From Flectonema sp. DT1601 (taxonomy: Eukaryota > Euglenozoa > Diplonemea > Diplonemida > Diplonemidae), in NCBI GenBank assembly GCA_964019425.1, contig OZ025825.1:1-64000 (forward strand): a DNA stretch of 64,000 nucleotides, given 5' to 3'. Of the stretch, positions 1 through 9,200 are shown in pieces. Numbering within the stretch: position 1 is the stretch's first letter; each line of letters begins with the position of its first letter. A program made the translations under genes and the position numbers. The notes under the pieces were generated by a model. That model was not told where the DNA came from and did not search any database. It saw only the letters and a program-made list of their open reading frames with translations.

Positions 1-285
1 TTTATATTCTGAGCACCAACGCTCTTCTTATTTTTTAACAAGACAAAGATACGCGTGCAACTGTCAGGAGTCCGTTAGAGGACCTCCACGGATCGGCAGC
101 TCCTGACACTGTGCTTGCAAAGCGAGAGATCAACGTAAAGACGGTGGCCAAAGACCACTGGGTCACCTGCGAGCCGAAAGGGCCCTACGGTTGTCCTCAT
201 AGAACTAGGAGATAAGGAGAAAGAATGGAGAAGATGTATACTAAAAGATAATAGTATTGACTTGTTTAACTACAGCTGAGTGCTG
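1..285 (-). other. LINE A 3' UTR with conserved hairpins
   Basis: The 3' UTR of A is nearly identical to that of B. It contains the invariant hairpin at 144-158 (GTGGTC-TTT-GGCCAC in element sense), an adjacent stem GGGCC/GGCTC, a long stem TGTCAGGAG/CTCCTGACA, and a terminal GAGC/GCTC hairpin at the window edge. There is no long poly(A) tail. Such structures serve as RT recognition sites in many LINEs; that role here is inference. Confidence 0.7.
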
Positions 286-3200
286 TCAGGTTTGAACCCA
301 TTGCTCCATGTTCCATATGAATCCGGCAAGGGCATGCAAGTTACGTGTAGCAAACATGAACGGAAGACTCAAGGCAGTCTTCGAGATTCTTGCTTCCTCA
401 ATAATTTCACCAATAGTTCCTTTTCGAATGTACATCAGCGCCGCAGCAGTGCATTCCAGTATCAGATGACGTGGTGAAGACTCCGTTCTTTGACAAAAGA
501 GACACATCCGAGGAACTTCTTTAATTCTAAGTAAGTGATGAGATCCAGTCCTGAATCTAGCTATTCTAATTTCTGATGACCTCAGCATGTTGGGGGGGTA
601 ACGAGCAGCCTTGTAACCCCCAGTGGCTTCCAGGTATTGTCTCAGCATGACACGCTTGACAGGGGGCCTCGCAGTCTCAGCACCTTCAAGCATCCTGCCA
701 AATAGCTTCCTACCGGTTTCGCGTGCAACCCTCGACTTGTGTGCAAAGAAGTCCATTTTTGAATTAACTGGCTTCCCATCCAAATCTTTAGAAGCTGCCT
801 TAGCCAGTTTATCAGCCTTGTCGTGAGGATCAATCCCTACATGCGATGGGATGAATTGAAGATGGACAAAGGTCCCCAATTGTTTGATTTTGTTCAGTAT
901 CGACAGCGAATTCACCTTCCTCTGAGCCACAATACCTCCCTTCAGTTCATCTAAATTCGACTTCGAGTCACTAAATATCCTTGTGATCCCGCAGGTAGAT
1001 CCAAACGGCGAGTTTATCTTGCCAATTTCATAAACCAATAATTTCAGAGCTATCTGTTCAGACTTGTAACTACTTTCAGTGGCCACAAGTCTGGATGCCC
1101 TGGTACACTCTACCGGTAAGACCTGCACGGCCGCTGCACCAGCAGTGTAGTTCTTAGGGTCATGAGATCCATCTGTATATATCGTGGAGTCAGAGGGTCT
1201 GAGTTCCCTGCAGTATTCATCAAACTTTAGTTTATCAGCTGCAGCATCGACAGTTTTGGAGTGTCCGTAGCCACACGATATCGAGAGGTTCGGTACATCT
1301 GCCCACGGTTCAATACTGTCGGGTTGTACTATATCTTGAATTGAGATCTGTCGATCCTCAGGCGGTAGTTTTAAACTCCATAGACCACTAGCAATTGAAC
1401 GAGTTGAGGGGACCCACTTCAGAGATCTGTACCTGAAGAGGGCAGTCCTTGCTTGTTTTTCGATCAGTAGGCGCATTGGCAGCATATCCGCTTCCCACAA
1501 CAGCGGCAAGGAGCGTGTAAAGTCACTGCAACCCGTGATCCTCCTCGCGACTTTCCTAAGACTGAGATCGATTGGCCCAAGTTGTTCATCAGTTAGGAAT
1601 GGGCCGAAGCTTTCCAGACCGTAGGACACCCTTGAGAGGATGTAGAGGTTTTTTACCATCTGTAATGACTTAAAATCGAGGTTATAAGGTTCGAGCTTCC
1701 TCAGTAGAGCCAGTCCCTTCCTAGATTCGTTCAGTATTTTATCAACTTGCGTATCGTACTTGAGATCATCATCGATGTGGACTCCAAGGTACTTTACGCT
1801 GTCCACCATCGGCAAGAGAACCGATGTTAGTAATCTTACCCGAGTCCGTTGCGGGCCAGCGAGTATGACCCTCATTAAATCATCAGTGCTAAGGACTTCA
1901 GTGTCATCGATCTTTAGAATTGTTTCACCACTTCTTAATATTGGCCTCTTAGAGTCATTTGGTTGCAACATCTTCCTCAAATCATCCCTGTTCACCAGAT
2001 AGAAATTGTCTTTCACCGTCCTGGGGAAGCCCAGTCTCCAGTACACATTCTTCGGACATCCCACCGGCATCCCGCACGTTTTTGAAACAGACAAGGCCAT
2101 GTCGTTGTCCCTACACCAAGTATCAACGAGTCCCAGTATCCATTGAGCCTTCTTATTCGTACTTGATAGGTCCCTATCCGATATGACACAAGCAGTGTCA
2201 TCGGCATAAAGAGCCGAGATAGAACCAGTTTTCTCCAAAGTCTTTGCGAGGTCATCCACATAGATCAGGTAAAGAAGCGGACCCACGATTGAACCTTGAG
2301 GAACACCCATTGAGACCGTCTTGTATGAACTAAAGTTTCCGTTAGCTTCCACCCTTGTGCGTCTTCCTGAAAGGAAGTTGGCTATCCACCCAATGAACGG
2401 GGAGGGAATGCCCATAGCTTTCATTTTTGCAAGGAGTTTGGTGTGATTTATTCTGTCAAAAGCTTCCGTGAAATCGAATGACAGTAATATAGAACTCTTC
2501 TGGGTTGCATCGGCCTCATGTAGTGCATTCACAAGTAGGGAAATCTGTTCACATGTGTTCCTTCCTCTTCTAAAGCCAGCTTGGATCGAAGACAGAACTT
2601 TGTTCTGGGTGAGCCAAAACATCAATCTGTCATAAATAATTCGTTCTAGAACCTTACCAACTACTGAAGTCAGCGTAATTGGTCTATAGCTTGCCACCTT
2701 TTCTTTTGGTTTGCCAAGTTTGTGAACAGGCTTGATCAAGCCTTCCTTCCAGATCTTCGGCACTTCGGTCGACAACCAGGAGTCGTTAACTAGAGACAGA
2801 AGGTGCACCTTGCCCAGCGGGGATAAATTCTTAATCATCGTTCCATGAATCCCATCCGGACCAGGAGCCTTGCCTGACTTAACTTTTTTCAGTGCAAACT
2901 CTAGTTCAGACATTACTACAGGCCTACACACATCTTTGTAGTCGCTGGGTTTAACAGACGGTGATTTCAACTTCGGTCTATTTGAGGTCTTGACATATTG
3001 GTCTAGGAACTTTTCGGGCAGCTGTTTCTCATCGAACTCAGTAATACAAATATCCTGCCCCCTATCAGCTTCAAGGTCTTTAATTTTCTTGAATGCAAAG
3101 GCGAAGCCTTCACCCTTTGAGAGCCTTTCGGAAATAAACTTGCCTTTGGCTTGCTTGGTCTCAGGGGCAGAGGCATTCCACAATCTCCTCCTCTTCCCTT

Positions 3201-4116
3201 TTATCCTCAGTCTCCTTCTGATGTTGTTCCTTGCAGACGCCAGCAGGATGTGGTTAAACGTCCGAGCTCTAGTCCCAACGTCACCGGAAGAACTCGCCTT
3301 GCTCAGTCTGTAATCAAGATTATGACGAAATGAATACCAACTTGCTGTATTGAAGTCCCACACTGACTTTTTTGAAGCGTGGTTGTCGGACGGTTCAAGT
3401 GATGTGAATGTATCAAAGGTAGCGTACAGCGGTGAATGATCAGATCCATGCTTAACACCATCATCAATTAGTTCGAACTGCAGGAGTTGTAATTCTTCGT
3501 GATGGAGAATGACATCAGGTGTAGTTCCATGTCTTGGTAAGGAAGCTAAACCAGGAGTATTCGCAATCAGAAGGTCTTCCTTATCAGTCCAGTTGAGGAG
3601 ATCACATCCCTTGATATCAGTTTTCTTTGACCAATACCTGTGATGTGCATTGAAGTCACCAGCTATGATTGATTTCTTGCCCTGATCAAGGGAGTACCGA
3701 TCGAAGTCGATCCTTGAACTTGGCGGAGAGTAAATATTTATAACATTGACATCATCATTAATACAGATACCCAAAGATTCAACAACACCTCTCATCGAAG
3801 GGACGTAAGTCTTAATACAGGTGTGAGAAAGGCCTCTTTTGACTAGTGTGATGAGACCACCACCCCTACCAGGTCTATCTCTTCTGTAACAAATATAATT
3901 CCAATGAGATAGAGGTTTACTACATGAAGTCTCTTGAAGACATAAGACATCTGGAGAGAATTTACCCAATATGTGACAAAGAAACTCTTCCTTATTTGAA
4001 ATTGTCCTACAGTTCCAACTGATAACATCCAATTTAGAAGAAGGGCCCGGATTAGTTTCAACATCACCAGCAGAGATGAGGAGGTCTCTTTTGGTTTCGA
4101 CAACGTGTCTTTCTAG
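286..4116 (-). CDS. LINE A ORF2 polyprotein: 2A - AP endonuclease - reverse transcriptase - RNase H - CCHC
   Basis: In-frame continuation of ORF1 past its UGA. About 25 codons include the 2A sequence (core at 4042-4068, GDVETNPGP); skipping there would release a 1252-aa protein starting with Pro. Endonuclease motifs: SWNCR, LQETS, AGDFNAHH, GSDHSPL. RT motifs: YRPITL, QAGFRRGRNT, SFDFTEAFDRI, GVPQGSIVGP and catalytic YADD. RNase H: TDGS, SEQ, SDSKS and DKADKLA supply the acidic residues. A C-terminal finger reads CLFCQRTESSPRHLILEC. No ATG occurs in frame before the endonuclease Asn, so an ordinary AUG start for a functional enzyme is excluded. A roughly 90-residue insertion sits between YADD and the VKYLGV motif. 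The frame is intact throughout. Confidence 0.9.
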   Translation of the reverse strand, partial: LERHVVETKRDLLISAGDVETNPGPSSKLDVISWNCRTISNKEEFLCHILGKFSPDVLCLQETSCSKPLSHWNYICYRRDRPGRGGGLITLVKRGLSHTCIKTYVPSMRGVVESLGICINDDVNVINIYSPPSSRIDFDRYSLDQGKKSIIAGDFNAHHRYWSKKTDIKGCDLLNWTDKEDLLIANTPGLASLPRHGTTPDVILHHEELQLLQFELIDDGVKHGSDHSPLYATFDTFTSLEPSDNHASKKSVWDFNTASWYSFRHNLDYRLSKASSSGDVGTRARTFNHILLASARNNIRRRLRIKGKRRRLWNASAPETKQAKGKFISERLSKGEGFAFAFKKIKDLEADRGQDICITEFDEKQLPEKFLDQYVKTSNRPKLKSPSVKPSDYKDVCRPVVMSELEFALKKVKSGKAPGPDGIHGTMIKNLSPLGKVHLLSLVNDSWLSTEVPKIWKEGLIKPVHKLGKPKEKVASYRPITLTSVVGKVLERIIYDRLMFWLTQNKVLSSIQAGFRRGRNTCEQISLLVNALHEADATQKSSILLSFDFTEAFDRINHTKLLAKMKAMGIPSPFIGWIANFLSGRRTRVEANGNFSSYKTVSMGVPQGSIVGPLLYLIYVDDLAKTLEKTGSISALYADDTACVISDRDLSSTNKKAQWILGLVDTWCRDNDMALSVSKTCGMPVGCPKNVYWRLGFPRTVKDNFYLVNRDDLRKMLQPNDSKRPILRSGETILKIDDTEVLSTDDLMRVILAGPQRTRVRLLTSVLLPMVDSVKYLGVHIDDDLKYDTQVDKILNESRKGLALLRKLEPYNLDFKSLQMVKNLYILSRVSYGLESFGPFLTDEQLGPIDLSLRKVARRITGCSDFTRSLPLLWEADMLPMRLLIEKQARTALFRYRSLKWVPSTRSIASGLWSLKLPPEDRQISIQDIVQPDSIEPWADVPNLSISCGYGHSKTVDAAADKLKFDEYCRELRPSDSTIYTDGSHDPKNYTAGAAAVQVLPVECTRASRLVATESSYKSEQIALKLLVYEIGKINSPFGSTCGITRIFSDSKSNLDELKGGIVAQRKVNSLSILNKIKQLGTFVHLQFIPSHVGIDPHDKADKLAKAASKDLDGKPVNSKMDFFAHKSRVARETGRKLFGRMLEGAETARPPVKRVMLRQYLEATGGYKAARYPPNMLRSSEIRIARFRTGSHHLLRIKEVPRMCLFCQRTESSPRHLILECTAAALMYIRKGTIGEIIEEARISKTALSLPFMFATRNLHALAGFIWNMEQWVQT
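4042..4068 (-). other. 2A ribosome-skipping peptide, element A
   Basis: Encodes GDVETNPGP, an exact match to the DxExNPGP 2A consensus, preceded by the hydrophobic run DLLISA as in viral and LINE 2A peptides. Skipping would occur between the last Gly and Pro. It lies 17 codons after the ORF1 UGA and 3 codons before the start of endonuclease homology. Confidence 0.9.
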
Positions 4117-5643
4117 TCAGTTCATCTCATCCTCGTCACACCAATCGATGTTTGACATGCCTGATAAGTTACCATTCGGGTCACCTTCGAAGCTGTCAAG
4201 TTGCATCATTATCTGCTCATCCACAGACATTCCAGCTGTAGGGACGGGTGCTTTCTGAGCGTTCTGGTTGGCAAATGTTGGGAAGAAAGTTGGTCCATTA
4301 GCTTTGACCGTTTTGGCTTTGGTTTTCTTCGTCAGGCATCTGATGACCAAGTATTTATCATCACCCATCGCAACGTATGTAGGCGGTTTATAAACTGAGT
4401 GTACGATGAGCATCCTGCTGTTCCCTTTAACAAACGAGCTAACAGTAGTGTGCTTCCAGTCCAATTGCAATATATCAGAGATCTGATCCCTCGAGTATTT
4501 AAGAAGTCCTCTGGCTTCAACTTGATATCTTTCCCCTGCTGGAAGGGGTGGTTGCACCTTGTTGCCGAGTCTGAATCGAATTTCACTCTGAGCAGAAGGG
4601 TGAGCCCTGAGTCCAAAACACGTTTTAAATCTAGCAAGGTAAAAGTCACCGCAGCCTTTTGCTGACTGGGCGGTGTACTTTGCTTCCAAATAGTTGTTGG
4701 TTTTGAAATGAATCGATGGCCATTTTTCATCGCCATTTGACCATGAGGGTAGAGTGAAGAACAGAAATTCACTGGTTCCGTTTAGAGATAGTACCTTCTT
4801 CACCAAAGTTTGATTGAGCCTCAGACACATAGACGAGTGAGATTCCGCGGTTTTGAAGTTGAAAAGGTCCAAGGACTTTGAAATCCCCTCCAACTTTTCC
4901 TTTGATTTAGCGACCAGTTGATCCCTGGTACTTTTACTCCAGTCATTGATTACAATTACCGGGTTCGTTCTGTATTTCATGTCTTCGGACACTTCTTGTC
5001 TGTCAGCACGTTTGCCACATATGTGAGTGACGTAGCACGTTCTGAATCCCGCCGAGCCGTCTTTGTTGATCGCAGGGAGGGTTCTCTTTTCTGACGATGG
5101 GTCGATTGACCTTTTTGATAATGCTGCCCATGAGAACATGACGTTTTTGCTGGTAACTCGGTCTTTCAGTTTCATTTTTTCTGATTTGACCACTTCGTAT
5201 TGTTCCCTGTTGTTAACGAAAACGTATCCGTTTTCAGGGGTCACCTTGTAATCCACTGCGATGTCGAACTTGACTGTCTTACGTTCAAGAACTTCATCGA
5301 AGTAGAAGAACGACTCGTGCACCTTCCACGATGGCTGAGTCGGTTCTTTCGCTTCTTCGTTATGCTGCGGTTTGTTGGCTGGTTGCGGCGTCTGTTGTTG
5401 CTGCTGCTGCTGTTGCTTCGGCTGTTGTTGCTGTTGTTTCAGCTGTTGTTGCTGCTGTTTCGGTTGCTGCTTCTGAGGCGGCTGTTTCTTCTGTACAGAC
5501 TCGTTGTTCGCTCCAAATTTTAAAATTCTGGCCAGAAGGCCGCTGATCTTCTTCACCGCCAACTTCTCGCAGAACCCGTCGGCGGCAAACATCTCCAGGA
5601 GCTCCGTGGCTTCACTCATTAATTCAACAAATGAATTAGACAT
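4117..5643 (-). CDS. LINE A ORF1 protein (glutamine-rich, putative RNA-binding)
   Basis: ORF1 of element A, 508 aa from the first ATG at 5643; the frame is open slightly further upstream but only with GTG. It has a predicted helical N-terminus, a glutamine-rich low-complexity stretch at roughly residues 60-90 encoded by CAG/CAA repeats, then a folded-looking domain of about 350 residues and an acidic C-terminus ending in DEDEMN. No CCHC knuckle is visible, and I recognise no named domain. By position it is the LINE ORF1 protein that packages the element RNA; this is inference. It terminates at TGA (4117-4119) followed by CTA G, a known leaky stop context, and the frame continues without another stop through 2A into ORF2. 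Confidence 0.85.
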   Translation of the reverse strand: MSNSFVELMSEATELLEMFAADGFCEKLAVKKISGLLARILKFGANNESVQKKQPPQKQQPKQQQQQLKQQQQQPKQQQQQQQQTPQPANKPQHNEEAKEPTQPSWKVHESFFYFDEVLERKTVKFDIAVDYKVTPENGYVFVNNREQYEVVKSEKMKLKDRVTSKNVMFSWAALSKRSIDPSSEKRTLPAINKDGSAGFRTCYVTHICGKRADRQEVSEDMKYRTNPVIVINDWSKSTRDQLVAKSKEKLEGISKSLDLFNFKTAESHSSMCLRLNQTLVKKVLSLNGTSEFLFFTLPSWSNGDEKWPSIHFKTNNYLEAKYTAQSAKGCGDFYLARFKTCFGLRAHPSAQSEIRFRLGNKVQPPLPAGERYQVEARGLLKYSRDQISDILQLDWKHTTVSSFVKGNSRMLIVHSVYKPPTYVAMGDDKYLVIRCLTKKTKAKTVKANGPTFFPTFANQNAQKAPVPTAGMSVDEQIMMQLDSFEGDPNGNLSGMSNIDWCDEDEMN

Positions 5644-5690
5644 CTTGCTGTTCTTCTGATGGGTGGAAACCCGCACAAAATTGAAGTCTC

Positions 5691-5760
5691 ACCCGTAAGG
5701 TTCGAAATCAATAAAGTACAGAAACTGTAGCTTTAGAATCGTTGGTAAAAATAAAAAATC
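5691..5760. other. Junction between inverted LINEs A and B
   Basis: About 70 bp of AT-rich sequence between the putative 5' end of A and the 5'-truncation point of B. It matches neither element as far as I can see. It may be original target DNA or the extreme 5' UTR of A. No obvious target-site duplication is seen. Confidence 0.4.
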
Positions 5761-6219
5761 TTCAGACTCGGCAACAAGGTGCAACCACCCCTTCCAGCAG
5801 GGGAAAGATATCAAGTTGAAGCCAGAGGACTTCTTAAATACTCGAGGGATCAGATCTCTGATATATTGCAATTGGACTGGAAGCACACTACTGTTAGCTC
5901 GTTTGTTAAAGGGAACAGCAGGATGCTCATCGTACACTCAGTTTATAAACCGCCTACCTACGTTGCGATGGGTGATGATAAATACTTGGTCATCAGATGC
6001 CTGACGAAGAAAACCAAAGCCAAAACGGTCAAAGCTAATGGACCAACTTTCTTCCCAACATTTGCCAACCAGAACGCTCAGAAAGCACCCGTCCCTACAG
6101 CTGGAATGTCTGTGGATGAGCAGATAATGATGCAACTTGACAGCTTCGAAGGTGACCCGAATGGTAACTTATCAGGCATGTCAAACATCGATTGGTGTGA
6201 CGAGGATGAGATGAACTGA
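5761..6219 (+). pseudogene. LINE B ORF1, 3' portion only (5'-truncated)
   Basis: The last 152 codons of ORF1, corresponding to the C-terminal third of the ORF1 of A and identical to it in protein sequence. It lacks the start, the N-terminal helical part and the glutamine-rich stretch, so it cannot make a complete ORF1 protein. It ends at TGA (6217-6219) followed by CTA G, with the frame remaining open into 2A and ORF2, exactly as in A. Confidence 0.85.
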
Positions 6220-9200
6220 CTAGAAAGACACGTTGTCGAAACCAAAAGAGACCTCCTCATCTCTGCTGGTGATGTTGAAATTAATCCGGGCCCTTCTTCT
6301 AAATTGGATATTATCAGTTGGAATTGTAGGACAATTTCAAATAAGGAAGAGTTTCTTTGTCACATATTGGGTAAATTCTCTCCAGATGTCTTATGTCTTC
6401 AAGAGACTTCATGTAGTAAACCTCTATCTCACTGGAATTATATTTGTTACAGAAGAGATAGACCTGGTAGGGGTGGTGGTCTCATCACACTAGTCAAAAG
6501 AGGCCTTTCTCACACCTGTATTAAGACTTACGTCCCTTCGATGAGAGGTGTTGTTGAATCATTGGGTATTTGTATTAATGATGATGTCAATGTTATAAAT
6601 ATTTACTCTCCGCCAAGTTCAAGGATCGACTTCGATCGGTACTCCCTTGATCAGGGCAAGAAATCAATCATAGCTGGTGACTTCAATGCACATCACAGGT
6701 ATTGGTCAAAGAAAACTGATATCAAGGGATGTGATCTCCTCAACTGGACTGATAAGGAAGACCTTCTGATTGCGAATACTCCTGGTTTAGCTTCCTTACC
6801 AAGACATGGAACTACACCTGATGTCATTCTCCATCACGAAGAATTACAACTCCTGCAGTTCGAACTAATTGATGATGGTGTTAAGCATGGATCTGATCAT
6901 TCACCGCTGTACGCTACCTTTGATACATTCACATCACTTGAACCGTCCGACAACCACGCTTCAAAAAAGTCAGTGTGGGACTTCAATACAGCAAGTTGGT
7001 ATTCATTTCGTCATAATCTTGATTACAGACTGAGCAAGGCGAGTTCTTCCGGTGACGTTGGGACTAGAGCTCGGACGTTTAACCACATCCTGCTGGCGTC
7101 TGCAAGGAACAACATCAGAAGGAGACTGAGGATAAAAGGGAAGAGGAGGAGATTATGGAATGCCTCTGCCCCGGAGACCAAGCAAGCCAAAGGCAAGTTT
7201 ATTTCCGAAAGGCTCTCAAAGGGTGAAGGCTTCGCCTTTGCATTCAAGAAAATTAAAGACCTTGAAGCTGATAGGGGGCAGGATATTTGTATTACTGAGT
7301 TCGATGAGAAACAGCTGCCCGAAAAGTTTCTAGACCAATATGTCAAGACTTCAAATAGACCGAAGTTGAAATCACCGTCTGTTAAACCCAGCGACTACAA
7401 AGATGTGTGTAGGCCTGTAGTAATGTCTGAACTGGAATTTGCACTGAAAAAAGTTAAGTCAGGCAAGGCTCCTGGTCCGGATGGGATTCATGGAACGATG
7501 ATTAAGAATTTATCCCCGCTGGGCAAGGTACACCTTCTGTCTCTAGTTAACGACTCCTGGTTGTCGACCGAAGTGCCGAAGATCTGGAAGGAAGGCTTGA
7601 TCAAGCCTGTTCACAAACTTGGCAAACCAAAAGAAAAGGTGGCAAGCTATAGACCAATTACGCTGACTTCAGTAGTTGGTAAGGTTCTAGAACGAATTAT
7701 TTATGACAGATTGATGTTTTGGCTCACCCAGAACAAAGTACTGTCTTCGATCCAAGCTGGCTTTAGAAGAGGAAGGAACACATGTGAACAGATTTCCCTA
7801 CTTGTGAATGCACTACATGAGGCCGATGCAACCCAGAAGAGTTCTATATTACTGTCATTCGATTTCACGGAAGCTTTTGACAGAATAAATCACACCAAAC
7901 TCCTTGCAAAAATGAAAGCTATGGGCATTCCCTCCCCGTTCATTGGGTGGATAGCCAACTTCCTTTCAGGAAGACGCACAAGGGTGGAAGCTAACGGAAA
8001 CTTTAGTTCATACAAGACGGTCTCAATGGGTGTTCCTCAAGGTTCAATCGTGGGTCCGCTTCTTTACCTGATCTATGTGGATGACCTCGCAAAGACTTTG
8101 GAGAAAACTGGTTCTATCTCGGCTCTTTATGCTGATGACACTGCCTGTGTCATATCGGATAGGGACCTATCAAGTACGAATAAGAAGGCTCAATGGATAC
8201 TGGGACTCGTTGATACTTGGTGTAGGGACAACGACATGGCCTTGTCTGTTTCAAAAACGTGCGGGATGCCGGTGGGATGTCCGAAGAATGTGTACTGGAG
8301 ACTGGGCTTCCCCAGGACGGTGAAAGACAATTTCTATCTGGTGAACAGGGATGATTTGAGGAAGATGTTGCAACCAAATGACTCTAAGAGGCCTATATTA
8401 AGAAGTGGTGAAACAATTCTAAAGATCGATGACACTGAAGTCCTTAGCACTGATGATTTAATGAGGGTCATACTCGCTGGCCCGCAACGGACTCGGGTAA
8501 GATTACTAACATCGGTTCTCTTGCCCATGGTGGACAGCGTAAAGTACCTTGGAGTCCACATCGATGATGATCTCAAGTACGATACACAAGTTGATAAAAT
8601 ACTGAACGAATCTAGGAAGGGACTGGCTCTACTGAGGAAGCTCGAACCTTATAACCTCGATTTCAAGTCATTACAGATGGTAAAAAACCTCTACATCCTC
8701 TCAAGGGTGTCCTACGGTCTGGAAAGCTTCGGCCCATTCCTAACTGATGAACAACTTGGGCCAATCGATCTCAGTCTTAGGAAAGTCGCGAGGAGGATCA
8801 CGGGTTGCAGTGACTTTACACGCTCCTTGCCGCTGTTGTGGGAAGCGGATATGCTGCCAATGCGCCTTCTGATCGAAAAACAAGCAAGGACTGCCCTCTT
8901 CAGGTACAGATCTCTGAAGTGGGTCCCCTCAACTCGTTCAATTGCTAGTGGTCTATGGAGTTTAAAACTACCGCCTGAGGATCGACAGATCTCAATTCAA
9001 GATATAGTACAACCCGACAGTATTGAACCGTGGGCAGATGTACCGAACCTCTCGATATCGTGTGGCTACGGACACTCCAAAACTGTCGATGCTGCAGCTG
9101 ATAAACTAAAGTTTGATGAATACTGCAGGGAACTCAGACCCTCTGACTCCACGATATATACTGATGGATCTCATGACCCTAAGAACTACACCGCTGGTGC

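Larger units (their letters stand above)
1..5690 (-). mobile_element. LINE element A, apparently full length (RNase H-bearing, 2A-containing non-LTR retrotransposon)
   Basis: A non-LTR retrotransposon read on the minus strand. Its 3' end lies at or just beyond the left window edge, since the first bases match the terminal hairpin and short tail of copy B. Order from its 5' end: very short 5' UTR, ORF1 (4117-5643), in-frame UGA, 2A peptide, ORF2 with endonuclease, RT, RNase H and CCHC finger (286-4116), then a 285-nt structured 3' UTR. Both ORFs are open, so the copy looks young and possibly competent. The 5' end is an estimate: homologous B is truncated, so the boundary near 5690 rests on the closeness of the ORF1 ATG. 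EN-RT-RNase H-CCHC with 2A recalls the I/ingi/L1Tc assemblage; the clade needs a phylogeny. Confidence 0.9.

Noticed and set aside
5200-5546. Leu/Ala-rich ORFs opposite the LINE A Q-rich region, and similar poly-Leu frames at 17985-18692
   Set aside because: These are antisense readings of CAG/CAA repeats encoding glutamine in ORF1.
4117-6219. UGA might be a sense codon in this organism, making ORF1-ORF2 a simple fusion
   Set aside because: Dymeclin, the K+ channel and the four-exon gene end in TGA at sensible protein ends, and the others end in TAA. Standard stop use fits better, with leaky UGA at the LINE junctions.
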